DNA of 15,672 nt from an uncultured beta proteobacterium (GTDB lineage Bacteria > Pseudomonadota > Gammaproteobacteria > Burkholderiales > SG8-39): assembly GCA_902826155.1 (NCBI GenBank), contig CADEDU010000036.1:32428-48099 (forward strand). The letters run 5' to 3'. A program made the translations under genes and the position numbers. Positions 1 to 7,033 of the stretch are shown in pieces. Under the pieces are notes generated by a model, which ran no database searches, was not told where the DNA came from, and saw only the letters and a program-made list of their open reading frames with translations. Numbering within the stretch: position 1 is the stretch's first letter; every line of letters starts with the position of its first letter.

Positions 1-7
1 TTCCCCT

Positions 8-83
8 GCTGGTGTAGCTCAGTTGGTAGAGCAATCGCTTCGTAAGCGATGGGTCGGGGGTTCGAATCCCTCCACCAGCACCA
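8..83 (+). tRNA. tRNA-Thr (anticodon CGT)
   Basis: A full cloverleaf can be drawn by hand. The acceptor stem is GCTGGTG (8-14) paired with CACCAGC (73-79), followed by discriminator A80 and an encoded CCA at 81-83. The D arm is GCTC/GAGC. The anticodon stem ATCGC/GCGAT encloses the loop TTCGTAA, giving anticodon CGT, which reads the ACG threonine codon. The T arm is GGGGG/CCCTC (one G-U pair) around TTCGAAT. G1-C72, C2-G71 and the anticodon bases G35 and U36 agree with known threonine tRNA identity elements. The gene converges on the esterase gene to its right; its own promoter would lie left of the window. Confidence 0.97.
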
Positions 84-96
84 CTACCGCCTCGCG

Positions 97-768
97 TTAG
101 GGCGCGAGCACCCGCCCCAGCCACTGACCGATGCACTCGATCTCCTCGGGGCAGACCGAGTGCGGCATGGGGTATTCGTGCCATTGCACTGCATAGCCGA
201 GCGCTTGTAACGCGTCGCGCGATTTGGCCGCGCGCGAAATCGGAATGACGGGGTCGAACTCCCCATGCACCTGCAGGATGGGCACCGCCTGGTTCGAGGC
301 GCTGCGCTCGCCCTCGAGCTTGGCTAACGCCGGCATGTACGTGGACAGAGCCATGATCCCTGCCAGCGGTCGTGCGTGGCGCAAGCCGGTGAACAGCGCG
401 ATCGCGCCGCCTTGGGAAAACCCGGCCAGCACGATCCGCTGCTCGGCCACGCCACGCTCGAGCTCGCGTGCAATCAGCGCCTCGATGCTCGCCTGCGAGG
501 CGCGCACGCCGCGCTCGTCCTCGCGCCGGTCGAAATCGCCGCTGACGATGTCGTACCACGCCCGCATCACGTGGCCGCCGTTGATCGTGACCGGCTGCAT
601 CGGCGCGTGCGGGAACACGAATCGGATCGGCATCGAGGGCAGCTCGAGCTCCTCGACGATCGGCACGAAGTCGTTGCCGTCGGCCCCCAGCCCGTGCATC
701 CAGATGACGCTGGCGCTGGGCGCGCCACTGCCGTGCTTGATTTCAATGCATTCCAGCGGTTGGGTCAT
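97..768 (-). CDS. Alpha/beta-hydrolase carboxylesterase (carboxylesterase 2/EstB-type, phospholipase/carboxylesterase family)
   Basis: The product is a 223-residue cytoplasmic serine esterase with no signal peptide, the usual length for the single-domain phospholipase/carboxylesterase family. The oxyanion-hole region is the HGLGADG motif at residues 25-31. The nucleophile elbow is GFSQGG with Ser118. The acid is Asp172 in HGEFDPVIP, and the base is His203 in PMPHSVC, so the catalytic triad is complete and in the expected order. The family hydrolyses short-chain carboxylic esters and, in some members, acyl-thioesters; the physiological substrate here cannot be read from sequence. It is the last gene of the darP-mogA-esterase minus-strand run, 23 nt after the mogA stop, so co-transcription is likely. 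The ribosome binding site before the ATG is weak (GAG). Confidence 0.9.
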   Translation of the reverse strand: MTQPLECIEIKHGSGAPSASVIWMHGLGADGNDFVPIVEELELPSMPIRFVFPHAPMQPVTINGGHVMRAWYDIVSGDFDRREDERGVRASQASIEALIARELERGVAEQRIVLAGFSQGGAIALFTGLRHARPLAGIMALSTYMPALAKLEGERSASNQAVPILQVHGEFDPVIPISRAAKSRDALQALGYAVQWHEYPMPHSVCPEEIECIGQWLGRVLAP

Positions 769-791
769 CGATCGACTCGCAGTTCAGATCA

Positions 792-1436
792 TCACTTGTC
801 GGCGGAAGCGCCGGGTTCGCGCGCGACCGGACTGCCACCGGCGCGAATTGCTGTCTTGGGCCTGAACGCCTTGACCATTCCCGGATCGGTTTCGATGTAC
901 GGCCCGCCGATCAGATCGATGCAATACGGCACCGCGGCGAAGATTCCGGCGACGATCGACTGTCCGGCGTCGTCCTTCAGTCCTTCGAGCGTCTCCCGGA
1001 TCGATTTCGGCTGCCCCGGCAGATTGATGATCAGCGCGCGTTTGCGAATCACCGCAACCTGCCGCGACAGGATCGCGGTGGCAACGAACTTGAGGCTGAT
1101 CTGACGCATCTGCTCGCCGAATCCGGGCATCACCTTGTCGGCGACAGCCAGCGTGGCTTCCGGCGTGACGTCGCGCGGCGATGGCCCGGTGCCACCGGTC
1201 GTCAACACCAGATCGCAGGCCGACTCGTCCACCAGCGCCCGCAGCGTCGCTTCGATGGTCGGCTGCTCGTCGGGAATCAGCCGCGTCTCGATGGCGATCG
1301 GCGTGGTGATCGCCGCGGCCAGCCATTGTTCCAGCGCGGGCAGCCCTTCGTCCTTGTAGACGCCGGCCGAGGCGCGATCGCTGATCGAAACCAGCCCGAT
1401 GCGCAGCGCCCGGTCCAGGTCCTGGTTAGTCGTCAT
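792..1436 (-). CDS. mogA: Molybdopterin adenylyltransferase (MogA)
   Basis: MogA adenylylates molybdopterin using ATP, the step before molybdate insertion in molybdenum cofactor synthesis; it acts in the cytoplasm, usually as a trimer. Counting from the chosen start the protein has 214 residues. It carries the molybdopterin-binding signature TTGGTGPSPRDVTPEA at residues 79-94, with the conserved Asp89, the upstream DEQ segment around Asp56, and the MogA-type LPGQPKSI motif at 139-146, which favours MogA over MoaB. Two tandem ATGs exist (1439 and 1436). A GGAG lies 4 nt before the first and 7 nt before the second, so 1436 is preferred. A GTG at 1463 has no ribosome binding site. The start overlaps the end of darP, indicating translational coupling. 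No other cofactor genes are in the window. Confidence 0.92.
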   Translation of the reverse strand: MTTNQDLDRALRIGLVSISDRASAGVYKDEGLPALEQWLAAAITTPIAIETRLIPDEQPTIEATLRALVDESACDLVLTTGGTGPSPRDVTPEATLAVADKVMPGFGEQMRQISLKFVATAILSRQVAVIRKRALIINLPGQPKSIRETLEGLKDDAGQSIVAGIFAAVPYCIDLIGGPYIETDPGMVKAFRPKTAIRAGGSPVAREPGASADK

Positions 1437-1956
1437 CATGATTCTCCGTTGCACCTGCGCCACCGACCGCGACGATGCCGCGGATCAGGCGATAAAGCTC
1501 CCGATAGTTGCGGGGCGGGCCGTCACTCGCCTGTTCCTTGCGCACCGCACGCAACAACGCGCGCAGCGGCTGCAGATCGTGGCCAGGATGGAGCGAACCG
1601 AACTCGACCAGGGCTCCGTCATCTTCGAGCAACCGCTCACGCCAGCGTTCGGCCCCGCGGTGCAGCGTCGCTTCCTCGCGGGACAAGCCCTTCCAGCCCA
1701 GCAGCTTGGCGCGGATCGCTTCGACCTGTTCGGCGTCGGCCTCCCGCATGAGACGCCCCAGATACTGCAGCTGCCGTCGTCGCCCTTCACGTGCGTTGAT
1801 GCGCTTGGCATCGAGCACGGCATTGCGCAGCTCTTCGGGCAGCGGCACCTGCTCGATCTGATCGCGGCTCAACTCCACCAGTTCCTCGCCCAGCGATTGC
1901 AGTGCGTGCATCGCCTTCTTGCGTTGGGTTTTGGAGGGTTTATCGTCGTCGGACAT
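1426..1956 (-). CDS. darP: Ribosome biogenesis factor DarP/YjgA (DUF615)
   Basis: The product is a 176-residue, highly charged, helix-rich protein of the DUF615 family. E. coli YjgA/DarP associates with late 50S subunit precursors and supports peptidyl-transferase centre maturation. The diagnostic core is visible: SKTQRKKAMHALQSLG at residues 8-23, then a stretch resembling PLPEELRNAVLDAKRI, and the basic EGRRRQLQYLGRLMR segment around residues 57-71. The extreme C-terminus (ENHDDD) is acidic. The ATG at 1956 lies just before the conserved region, but no strong ribosome binding site precedes it, so a slightly different start cannot be excluded. It heads the minus-strand run with mogA and the esterase and is divergent from pmbA across a gap of about 180 bp. 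Confidence 0.9.
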   Translation of the reverse strand: MSDDDKPSKTQRKKAMHALQSLGEELVELSRDQIEQVPLPEELRNAVLDAKRINAREGRRRQLQYLGRLMREADAEQVEAIRAKLLGWKGLSREEATLHRGAERWRERLLEDDGALVEFGSLHPGHDLQPLRALLRAVRKEQASDGPPRNYRELYRLIRGIVAVGGAGATENHDDD

Positions 1957-2094
1957 GCGTATTGCGAAGTGACCGGTGCGCTTGCGCGGCCACGACGTTG
2001 TTCATCCCGGAATGAATCGAGGGCAGCGCGTATCGGACTGAGCGGTTTCCGGTTACCCGGGGCTCACTCACGCGCCGGTCGCGCGATGCTGCGC

Positions 2095-2103
2095 TGCTAT
2101 GAT
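2095..2103 (+). promoter_or_regulatory. Extended -10 promoter element for pmbA
   Basis: TGC followed by TATGAT forms an extended -10 box (TG at 2095-2096, hexamer 2098-2103). It would start transcription near 2110, about 27 nt before the pmbA ATG. No convincing -35 is seen, which extended -10 promoters tolerate. It also argues against the in-frame ATG at 2086, which lies upstream of the box. Confidence 0.5.
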
Positions 2104-2136
2104 ACCGCCCCACTCCCAACGCTCCCCTGCACCGAC

Positions 2137-3477
2137 ATGGCGAAGTCGCGCTTCAGCTATTCCCTGGACGATCTGCGCAGCCTGGTTGGCGATGTGCTGC
2201 GCGAAGCGCAGGCTCGTGGCGCGACGGCGACCGATGCTCAGGTATCGGAAAGCTTCGGCCAGACGGTGACGGTGCGCAAAGGCGAGATCGAAACGCTGGA
2301 ACATAACCGCGACAAGGAGATCAGCGTCGGCTGCTACGTCGGCAAGCGCCACGGCTACGCCAGCACGTCCGACTTCTCGGCGCAGGCGATTCGCGACACC
2401 GTGGACAAAGCGGTCACCATCGCACGCTTCACCGCCGAGGACGAAGCCAACGGACTGGCCGAGCCTGAGCTGCTCGCGCGCGAAGTCCGCGATCTCGATC
2501 TGTACCACCCATGGGATCTATCGGTGGATGAAGCCGTCGAGATGGCCCGCACGAGCGAAAGCGCCGCGTTCGCGCTCGACCGGCGCGTGACCAACTCCGA
2601 AGGCGCGTCGGTTTCTTGCCAGCAGTTCCAGTACGCCACCGCAAACTCGAACGGCTTCGCGGCGGCGATGCGTTCGTCGCGCCACTACATCTCCTGCAAC
2701 ATCATCGCCGCCGAGGGCGACGAAATGCAGCGCGACGACTGGTATTCGACCGCACGCGCGGCGAGCGACCTTGCCAGTCCGGCGGCGATCGGTGATTACG
2801 CCGGGCGCCGGGCGCTGGCGCGCCTCAACGGCCGCAAGATCAAGACCACCAAGGTGCCGGTGATCTTCGAGGCGCCGCTGGCCGGCGGCCTGATCGGACA
2901 TTTCGTCTCGGCGGTGAGCGGCGGGAGCCTGTACCGCAAGTCGTCGTTCCTGCTCGATTCGCTCGGCAAGCAGATCTTCGCCCCGATCGTCACGCTGCGC
3001 GAGGAGCCGCATCTGAAACGTGCCATGGCCTCGAGCTACTACGACGAGGATGGCGTCGCGACCAAGCCGCGCAGGGTGATCGACAAGGGCGTGGTGGAGG
3101 GTTACTTCCTGGGCGTCTACTCGGCCCGGAAGTTAGGCATGCGCACCACCGCCAGCTCCGGCGGCAATCAGAACCTGATCCTCGAACCCGGGCGCGACAA
3201 TCTCGAACGGCTGATCCGCAACGTCGGCAAGGGCCTGCTGGTCACCGAACTGATGGGCCAGGGCATCAACCTGGTCACCGGCGACTACTCGCGCGGCGCC
3301 GCCGGATACTGGATTGAAGGCGGCGAGATCCGCTATCCGGTGCAGGAGGTGACGATCGCGGGCAACCTCGCCCAGATGTACCGCAATATCGCAGCGATCG
3401 GCAGCGACGTTCTGGTCCGCGGTTCGCGCAGCTGCGGTTCGATCGTGGTGGATGGCATGACGGTGGCCGGCGCGTAG
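2137..3477 (+). CDS. pmbA: Metalloprotease-like protein PmbA/TldE
   Basis: PmbA (TldE) is the non-catalytic partner of TldD. The heterodimer degrades unfolded peptides and, in E. coli, matures microcin B17 and degrades the CcdA antitoxin. From the chosen ATG the protein has 446 residues, the normal family length. The body matches the PmbA/TldD modulator fold: an N-terminal domain with the VRKGEIETLEHNRDKEISVG segment near residues 48-67, and a C-terminal half with KSSFLLDSLGKQIF and SGGNQNLILEPG, ending in SRSCGSIVVDGM. No HExxxH zinc motif is present, which distinguishes it from TldD; no tldD is in the window. The open frame runs far upstream (to 1399), but that part is antisense to darP and mogA. 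The start at 2137 fits the extended -10 box at 2095-2103. The ribosome binding site is weak. Confidence 0.93.
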   Translation: MAKSRFSYSLDDLRSLVGDVLREAQARGATATDAQVSESFGQTVTVRKGEIETLEHNRDKEISVGCYVGKRHGYASTSDFSAQAIRDTVDKAVTIARFTAEDEANGLAEPELLAREVRDLDLYHPWDLSVDEAVEMARTSESAAFALDRRVTNSEGASVSCQQFQYATANSNGFAAAMRSSRHYISCNIIAAEGDEMQRDDWYSTARAASDLASPAAIGDYAGRRALARLNGRKIKTTKVPVIFEAPLAGGLIGHFVSAVSGGSLYRKSSFLLDSLGKQIFAPIVTLREEPHLKRAMASSYYDEDGVATKPRRVIDKGVVEGYFLGVYSARKLGMRTTASSGGNQNLILEPGRDNLERLIRNVGKGLLVTELMGQGINLVTGDYSRGAAGYWIEGGEIRYPVQEVTIAGNLAQMYRNIAAIGSDVLVRGSRSCGSIVVDGMTVAGA

Positions 3478-3527
3478 CGTTTCTCGCACACGCGCGATGA
3501 GTCGAGCCGCCACAGTCGCCGCGCCCG

Positions 3528-4364
3528 CTAGTTGAGCCGAGCCGCCGCGCTCTTGAGCGCTACCAGTCGCGCGCGAATATCCGGACCGTCGGGCGCACCG
3601 GGCCGTCGGCGCAGGTAATGCTCCAGATCGTGCGCCGCCGGACGAAAGCATTCGAGCTGCGCGTAGACCAGCCCCCGGTCGCGGAGTTCTTCGGCGGATT
3701 CCGGCGCCACCACCAGCATGCGATTGAGCACCGCGAGCAGCGCGTTGGGCTGGTTCGATTTCAGATGGATGCTTTTCAGATTGCGCAGCACGCGCGCCAC
3801 GATCTCGCGATCGGACGCCGCCTCCAGATACGGCTCCACTTCCACCTGACCGGCCGCCCGCACCCCCGCCGGCAGCACCTCGACCAGTCGCTGCCGCAGT
3901 TGGTCGAGCGATTGGGGCACGCCGGCATGGAACGGATCGAGCACCATGACGCCGCCGCGCACCGGTACCTTCACCAGGAAGTGGCCGGGAAACGACACGC
4001 CGCGAAGCGCGATTCCCAGCAAGTTTCCAAGATGGCAATAGAGGATCGACATCGTGATCGGTATGCCGATGCGCCGATCGATCACCTCGTTCAGATAGCT
4101 GTTGCGCGGGTCGAAGAAATCGGCCGTGTTGCCGCGGATCTCGAGCTCGTCGAACAGGTACGCGTTGAGCAGGGCCAGTCTCTGCTCCACGAACGCATCG
4201 GCAGGAAGCCGCGCGCGCACGGTGGCGGCCATGTCGTCCAGGCGCGCGAGTTGCGCGTCGACGTCGAGCCCCGGATAGGCATCCTGCGCGATCATCAGGC
4301 ACGCCTCGGCCACGTTGAAGCGCGTTCGCGCCACCAAGCCTGCAAATTCATCCAACCGCGTCAT
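3528..4364 (-). CDS. SirB1-like protein (transglutaminase-like domain plus TPR region)
   Basis: The product is a 278-residue predicted cytoplasmic protein. Its centre carries the SirB1/Transglut_core2 signature: DPRNSYLNEVIDRRIGIPI at residues 85-103, then GVSFPGHFLVK (122-132, with PGHF) and VLDPFHAG (141-148). The C-terminal third (about residues 195-255, with NPxALxxLNRML and RDRGLVYAQLECFxxAxxDLExYL patterns) looks like tetratricopeptide repeats, suggesting a protein-binding scaffold. No catalytic Cys-His-Asp triad can be assigned with confidence, and the cellular role is not established. It lies 51 nt downstream of murJ on the same strand, so it is probably in the murJ transcript. It converges on pmbA with a 50-nt gap in which I see no clear terminator. 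Confidence 0.85.
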   Translation of the reverse strand: MTRLDEFAGLVARTRFNVAEACLMIAQDAYPGLDVDAQLARLDDMAATVRARLPADAFVEQRLALLNAYLFDELEIRGNTADFFDPRNSYLNEVIDRRIGIPITMSILYCHLGNLLGIALRGVSFPGHFLVKVPVRGGVMVLDPFHAGVPQSLDQLRQRLVEVLPAGVRAAGQVEVEPYLEAASDREIVARVLRNLKSIHLKSNQPNALLAVLNRMLVVAPESAEELRDRGLVYAQLECFRPAAHDLEHYLRRRPGAPDGPDIRARLVALKSAAARLN

Positions 4365-4415
4365 TGCTGCTCGCAGGTTAATCGTCGTGGTGCGCCGCGC
4401 GGCCGCGATGCCCCG

Positions 4416-5984
4416 CTAGCGGCGCACGTGCTGCACGAAGTCGCGGGTGCGAAATCCAAGCAGCAATAGTGCGCCGAAGTAGACCACCGCGCCAAGCAGC
4501 ACCAGCCCAGCGAGCACGGCCACCCGATCGAGCGTCGCGTGTGCACTCCACCAACTGCTTCCGGGCGTGGCCAGCCAAAGCGCACCGCCCATTGCGGTAA
4601 GCGACGCGGCGACCTTCAGCGTGAACGAAGACCAGCCCGGTTGCGGCGTGTAGATGCCGCGCGCACGAAGCTTGCGGTAGAGCAGCAATGCATTGAGACA
4701 AGCCGCCAGCCCGATCGACAGCGCCAGCCCGACATGCTTCAGCGGCAGGATGAACAGCAGGTTCATGACCTGGGTGGCAAGCAGCGAAATGATCGCGATC
4801 CGCACCGGCGTGCGGATGTCCTGGCGCGCGTAGAACCCCGGTGCGAGCACCTTCACCAGAATGAGTCCCACCAGGCCGATGCTGTAGGCGATCAGTGCCG
4901 CGCTGGTCTGTGCAAGATCGTTCGATGAGAACGCACCGTGCATGAACAGCGTGGCCACCATCGCATTGGCCAGCAGCATCAACGCAAGCGCCGCCGGTGC
5001 CGCGAGCATGATCGTCAGGCGCAACCCCCAGTCGAGCAACGAGGCATAGCCCGCCGCGTCCGCGTCAGCGTGACGTCGCACCAGACTGGGCAGCAGCACG
5101 GTCCCCAACGCCACGCCAAGCAGTGCGGTCGGAAACTCCATGAGCCGGTCGGCGTAGTACAGCCACGACACGCTGCCGGTAAGCAGGAACGAGGCGAAGA
5201 TCGTGTTGAGCAGCAGACTGATCTGGCTGACCGACACACCAAGCAGCGCCGGCACCATGTTGCGCAGAACATGGCGCACGCCTTCGTCGCGCCAAGCTGT
5301 GCGCAGTCCGGCGCCGGCGGCGCCGACCGAACGCCACCACGGCAACATGCCGATACGCGCAAGGTAAGGAATCTGCCACGCCAGTTGCAGCGCTCCGCCG
5401 GCGAACACGGCCCAGGCGAGCACCTTGATGGGCGGATCGAAGTACGGCGCGAAGAACAACGCGCCGACGATGAACGAGAGATTGAGCAGCGTGGGCGTGA
5501 ACGCCGGAATCGCGAAGCGGCCCCAGGTGTTGAGGATGCCTGCAGCCAATGCCACCAGCGAGATGAACAGGATGTAAGGGAACGTGATGCGCAGCAGCTC
5601 GACGGTCAGCTGGAATTTCTCCGGGCGCGCGCTGAAGCCGGGTGCGCCGACGATCACGATGGCCGGCGCGATCAGCACGCCGAGCACGGTGACGAGCAGC
5701 AGGCTCGCAGCCAACACCGTCGCCACCCGGTCCACCAGAACCTTGGTTGCGGCCTCACCCTGACGGTTCTTGTGTTCGGCCAGAATCGGCACGAACGCCT
5801 GTGAAAACGCGCCCTCGGCGAACAGCCGGCGCAGCAGATTCGGAATGCGGAACGCCACGAAGAACGCGTCGGTCGCGGCACCGGCGCCGAACATCCTGGC
5901 GATGATCACGTCGCGTACGAACCCGAGCACGCGCGATACGAACGTCCAGCCGCTCACGGTTGCCATTGCACGCAGCAGGTTCAT
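4416..5984 (-). CDS. murJ: Lipid II flippase MurJ (MviN)
   Basis: MurJ moves lipid II across the inner membrane for peptidoglycan synthesis and belongs to the MOP exporter superfamily. The 522-residue product is almost entirely hydrophobic segments, consistent with about 14 transmembrane helices. Residues known to be essential in E. coli MurJ align by eye: Arg18 and Arg24 in SRVLGFVRD, Asp39 in ATDAFF, Arg52 in [19 protein letters not shown], and the [10 protein letters not shown] loop (Arg280). The ATG at 5984 gives the canonical N-terminus [12 protein letters not shown]; an in-frame extension up to 6083 has no family support. The gene is divergent from rpsT across 245 bp, a common betaproteobacterial arrangement, and is followed by the SirB1-like gene. 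A GGGGGC stretch lies before the start; no murJ promoter stands out. Confidence 0.95.
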   Translation of the reverse strand: MNLLRAMATVSGWTFVSRVLGFVRDVIIARMFGAGAATDAFFVAFRIPNLLRRLFAEGAFSQAFVPILAEHKNRQGEAATKVLVDRVATVLAASLLLVTVLGVLIAPAIVIVGAPGFSARPEKFQLTVELLRITFPYILFISLVALAAGILNTWGRFAIPAFTPTLLNLSFIVGALFFAPYFDPPIKVLAWAVFAGGALQLAWQIPYLARIGMLPWWRSVGAAGAGLRTAWRDEGVRHVLRNMVPALLGVSVSQISLLLNTIFASFLLTGSVSWLYYADRLMEFPTALLGVALGTVLLPSLVRRHADADAAGYASLLDWGLRLTIMLAAPAALALMLLANAMVATLFMHGAFSSNDLAQTSAALIAYSIGLVGLILVKVLAPGFYARQDIRTPVRIAIISLLATQVMNLLFILPLKHVGLALSIGLAACLNALLLYRKLRARGIYTPQPGWSSFTLKVAASLTAMGGALWLATPGSSWWSAHATLDRVAVLAGLVLLGAVVYFGALLLLGFRTRDFVQHVRR

Positions 5985-6106
5985 CCGCTTGCCCCCGCGG
6001 GCATCGCAACGGCTTGCCCCTGGCCGCACATCAGTGGGCCGGAACAGCGGCTTCCAAGTCCCGCCACGTGCTCGCACACCCAAGCCCGGCTGAAGCCGTC
6101 CTCGAC

Positions 6107-6135
6107 TTGCTTTTCCCCTGTCGAGTCAGTAACAT
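6107..6135 (+). promoter_or_regulatory. Sigma70-type promoter of rpsT
   Basis: TTGCTT (6107-6112), a spacer of exactly 17 nt, and TAACAT (6130-6135) match the sigma70 consensus well for a GC-rich genome. Transcription would start near 6142, leaving an 88-nt untranslated leader before the rpsT ATG. Confidence 0.7.
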
Positions 6136-6229
6136 CGCGCCCCTTCGCAGCGGCACGCCGCCCGTTCTGGAGCGCCACTCCGCCAGCGGTACTTCGCCTG
6201 TCCACCCCATCGATCGAGATTTCCCGCTT

Positions 6230-6493
6230 ATGGCCAACACCGAACAGGCTCGCAAGCGTGCGCGCCAAGCCGAAATACGGCGCCAGCAGAACACGAGTCA
6301 GCTCTCCAGCATGCGCACCGCGATCAAGAAGGTGCGCAAAGCGATCGAGGCCGGCGACAAAGCCGCCGCCGAGAAGGTGTTCCAGGAAGCACAGGCAGTG
6401 ATCGATCGCGTCGCCGACAAGCGGGTCGTCCACAAGAACGCCGCGTCGCGCCACAAGAGCCGCCTGGTTCACCGCATTCGCGCGCTGACGTAG
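6230..6493 (+). CDS. rpsT: 30S ribosomal protein S20
   Basis: S20 binds 16S rRNA early in 30S assembly and belongs to the class of small basic helical ribosomal proteins. The 87-residue product starts [18 protein letters not shown] and has the typical repeated Lys/Arg-rich helices, the [20 protein letters not shown] segment near residues 28-47, and the ending [19 protein letters not shown]. The ATG at 6230 gives exactly the expected N-terminus; the longer open frame from 5960 is not coding. The ribosome binding site is poor (only a GAG about 11 nt upstream). E. coli S20 is known to control its own translation, and a weak initiation site would be compatible with that, but no autoregulation is demonstrated here. 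Confidence 0.97.
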   Translation: MANTEQARKRARQAEIRRQQNTSQLSSMRTAIKKVRKAIEAGDKAAAEKVFQEAQAVIDRVADKRVVHKNAASRHKSRLVHRIRALT

Positions 6494-6507
6494 GCGTTCC
6501 AGGGCCG

Positions 6508-6526
6508 AGCCCGGCGCCCCCGGGCT
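6508..6526. terminator. Candidate hairpin between convergent rpsT and DUF3579 genes
   Basis: AGCCCGG (6508-6514) and CCGGGCT (6520-6526) form a perfect 7-bp GC-rich stem around a 5-nt loop, 15 nt after the rpsT stop. No T-run follows on either strand, so it is at best an atypical terminator or RNA-end stabiliser. It overlaps the stop codon of the convergent DUF3579 gene (6525-6527). Confidence 0.4.
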
Positions 6527-6824
6527 AGTTGCCCTCATCGCGTTCGGTCCGCCGTCCAGGACGCGTCTCCAGTTCGTTGTCGCGCGCGAAGTTGAGCAGG
6601 AACCGATAGGCCATCGGCTCGAGCTCCTCGAGGCGCGCATCGACGACCACGCAGTTCACACCGTCGGACATCACCTGACGCACATACGGCGAGTACTGCA
6701 TGCGCCGGTCGGCGCCGAACTGCGCCATCACACCACACAAGCGGTCGGCCCAATCGCTTGGACGAAACGGTTTGCCCGCGAGCGTTACGCCGCGAATCAC
6801 GATCTCGTTGATCTCTGACGGCAT
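6525..6824 (-). CDS. DUF3579 family protein of unknown function
   Basis: The product is a 99-residue small cytoplasmic protein with no signal peptide or membrane segment. The sequence agrees with the DUF3579 family pattern: INEIVIRGVTLAGKPFRPSDWADRLCGVM near the N-terminus, a central YSPYVRQVMSDGVNCVVVD, and RLEELEPMAYRFLLNFARDNEL toward the C-terminus, followed by a charged tail. The family is found mainly in betaproteobacteria and has no established function that I know of. The ATG at 6824 is chosen because conservation starts there; the longer open frame reaching 7025 crosses the intergenic region. Its ribosome binding site is weak. It converges on rpsT and is divergent from the decarboxylase, with a perfect TATAAT about 80 nt upstream. 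Confidence 0.85.
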   Translation of the reverse strand: MPSEINEIVIRGVTLAGKPFRPSDWADRLCGVMAQFGADRRMQYSPYVRQVMSDGVNCVVVDARLEELEPMAYRFLLNFARDNELETRPGRRTERDEGN

Positions 6825-6902
6825 CGACGGTGCCTGGGGGAAGCGCCTCGGGAACCGAAAGGGAGACGGCGCGCGAGCGGCACGGAATTGAAGGGCGGGC
6901 GG

Positions 6903-6908
6903 ATTATA
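6903..6908 (-). promoter_or_regulatory. Consensus -10 box (TATAAT) for the DUF3579 gene
   Basis: The minus strand reads TATAAT here, a perfect -10 hexamer in otherwise very GC-rich DNA, about 80 nt upstream of the DUF3579 ATG. No matching -35 is evident at 16-18 nt spacing, so an activator or weak -35 would be needed. The orientation toward DUF3579 is inferred from the match and distance. Confidence 0.5.
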
Positions 6909-6921
6909 GCTGCGGCTTCTC

Positions 6922-6950
6922 TTGAATCCGGCCGGCTTTTGCCGCATAAA
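6922..6950 (+). promoter_or_regulatory. Candidate sigma70 promoter for the decarboxylase
   Basis: TTGAAT (6922-6927), a 17-nt spacer and CATAAA (6945-6950) give four of six matches in each hexamer, with transcription expected near 6957, about 77 nt before the ATG. The -10 falls inside the perfect inverted repeat at 6931-6956, so the two signals may be linked or one of them may be spurious. Confidence 0.4.
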
Positions 6951-6956
6951 GCCGGC
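6931..6956 (+). repeat. Perfect 9-bp inverted repeat followed by TTTT, upstream of the decarboxylase
   Basis: GCCGGCTTT (6931-6939) and AAAGCCGGC (6948-6956) are exact reverse complements around an 8-nt loop and are followed by TTTT (6957-6960), which gives the shape of an intrinsic terminator reading rightward. GCCGGCTTTT also occurs as a direct repeat (6931-6940 and 6951-6960). No rightward gene ends upstream, so its role is more likely an attenuator in the leader or an operator overlapping the promoter. Confidence 0.6.
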
Positions 6957-7033
6957 TTTTCGCCAACGGCTGCGCGCCGCCCCGTCCGGAGCGTCACAGT
7001 CGCATCCTGGCAGATTCCCTCCCACACGAAATC

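Noticed and set aside
1399..2136. In-frame upstream extension of pmbA making a 692-residue protein
   Set aside because: It is antisense to darP and mogA, lies upstream of the extended -10 box at 2095-2103, and the conserved PmbA sequence starts at 2137.
4938..5804. 288-codon plus-strand frame
   Set aside because: It is an exact antisense shadow of murJ with Gln/Arg/His-rich low-complexity translation typical of reversed GC-rich coding DNA.
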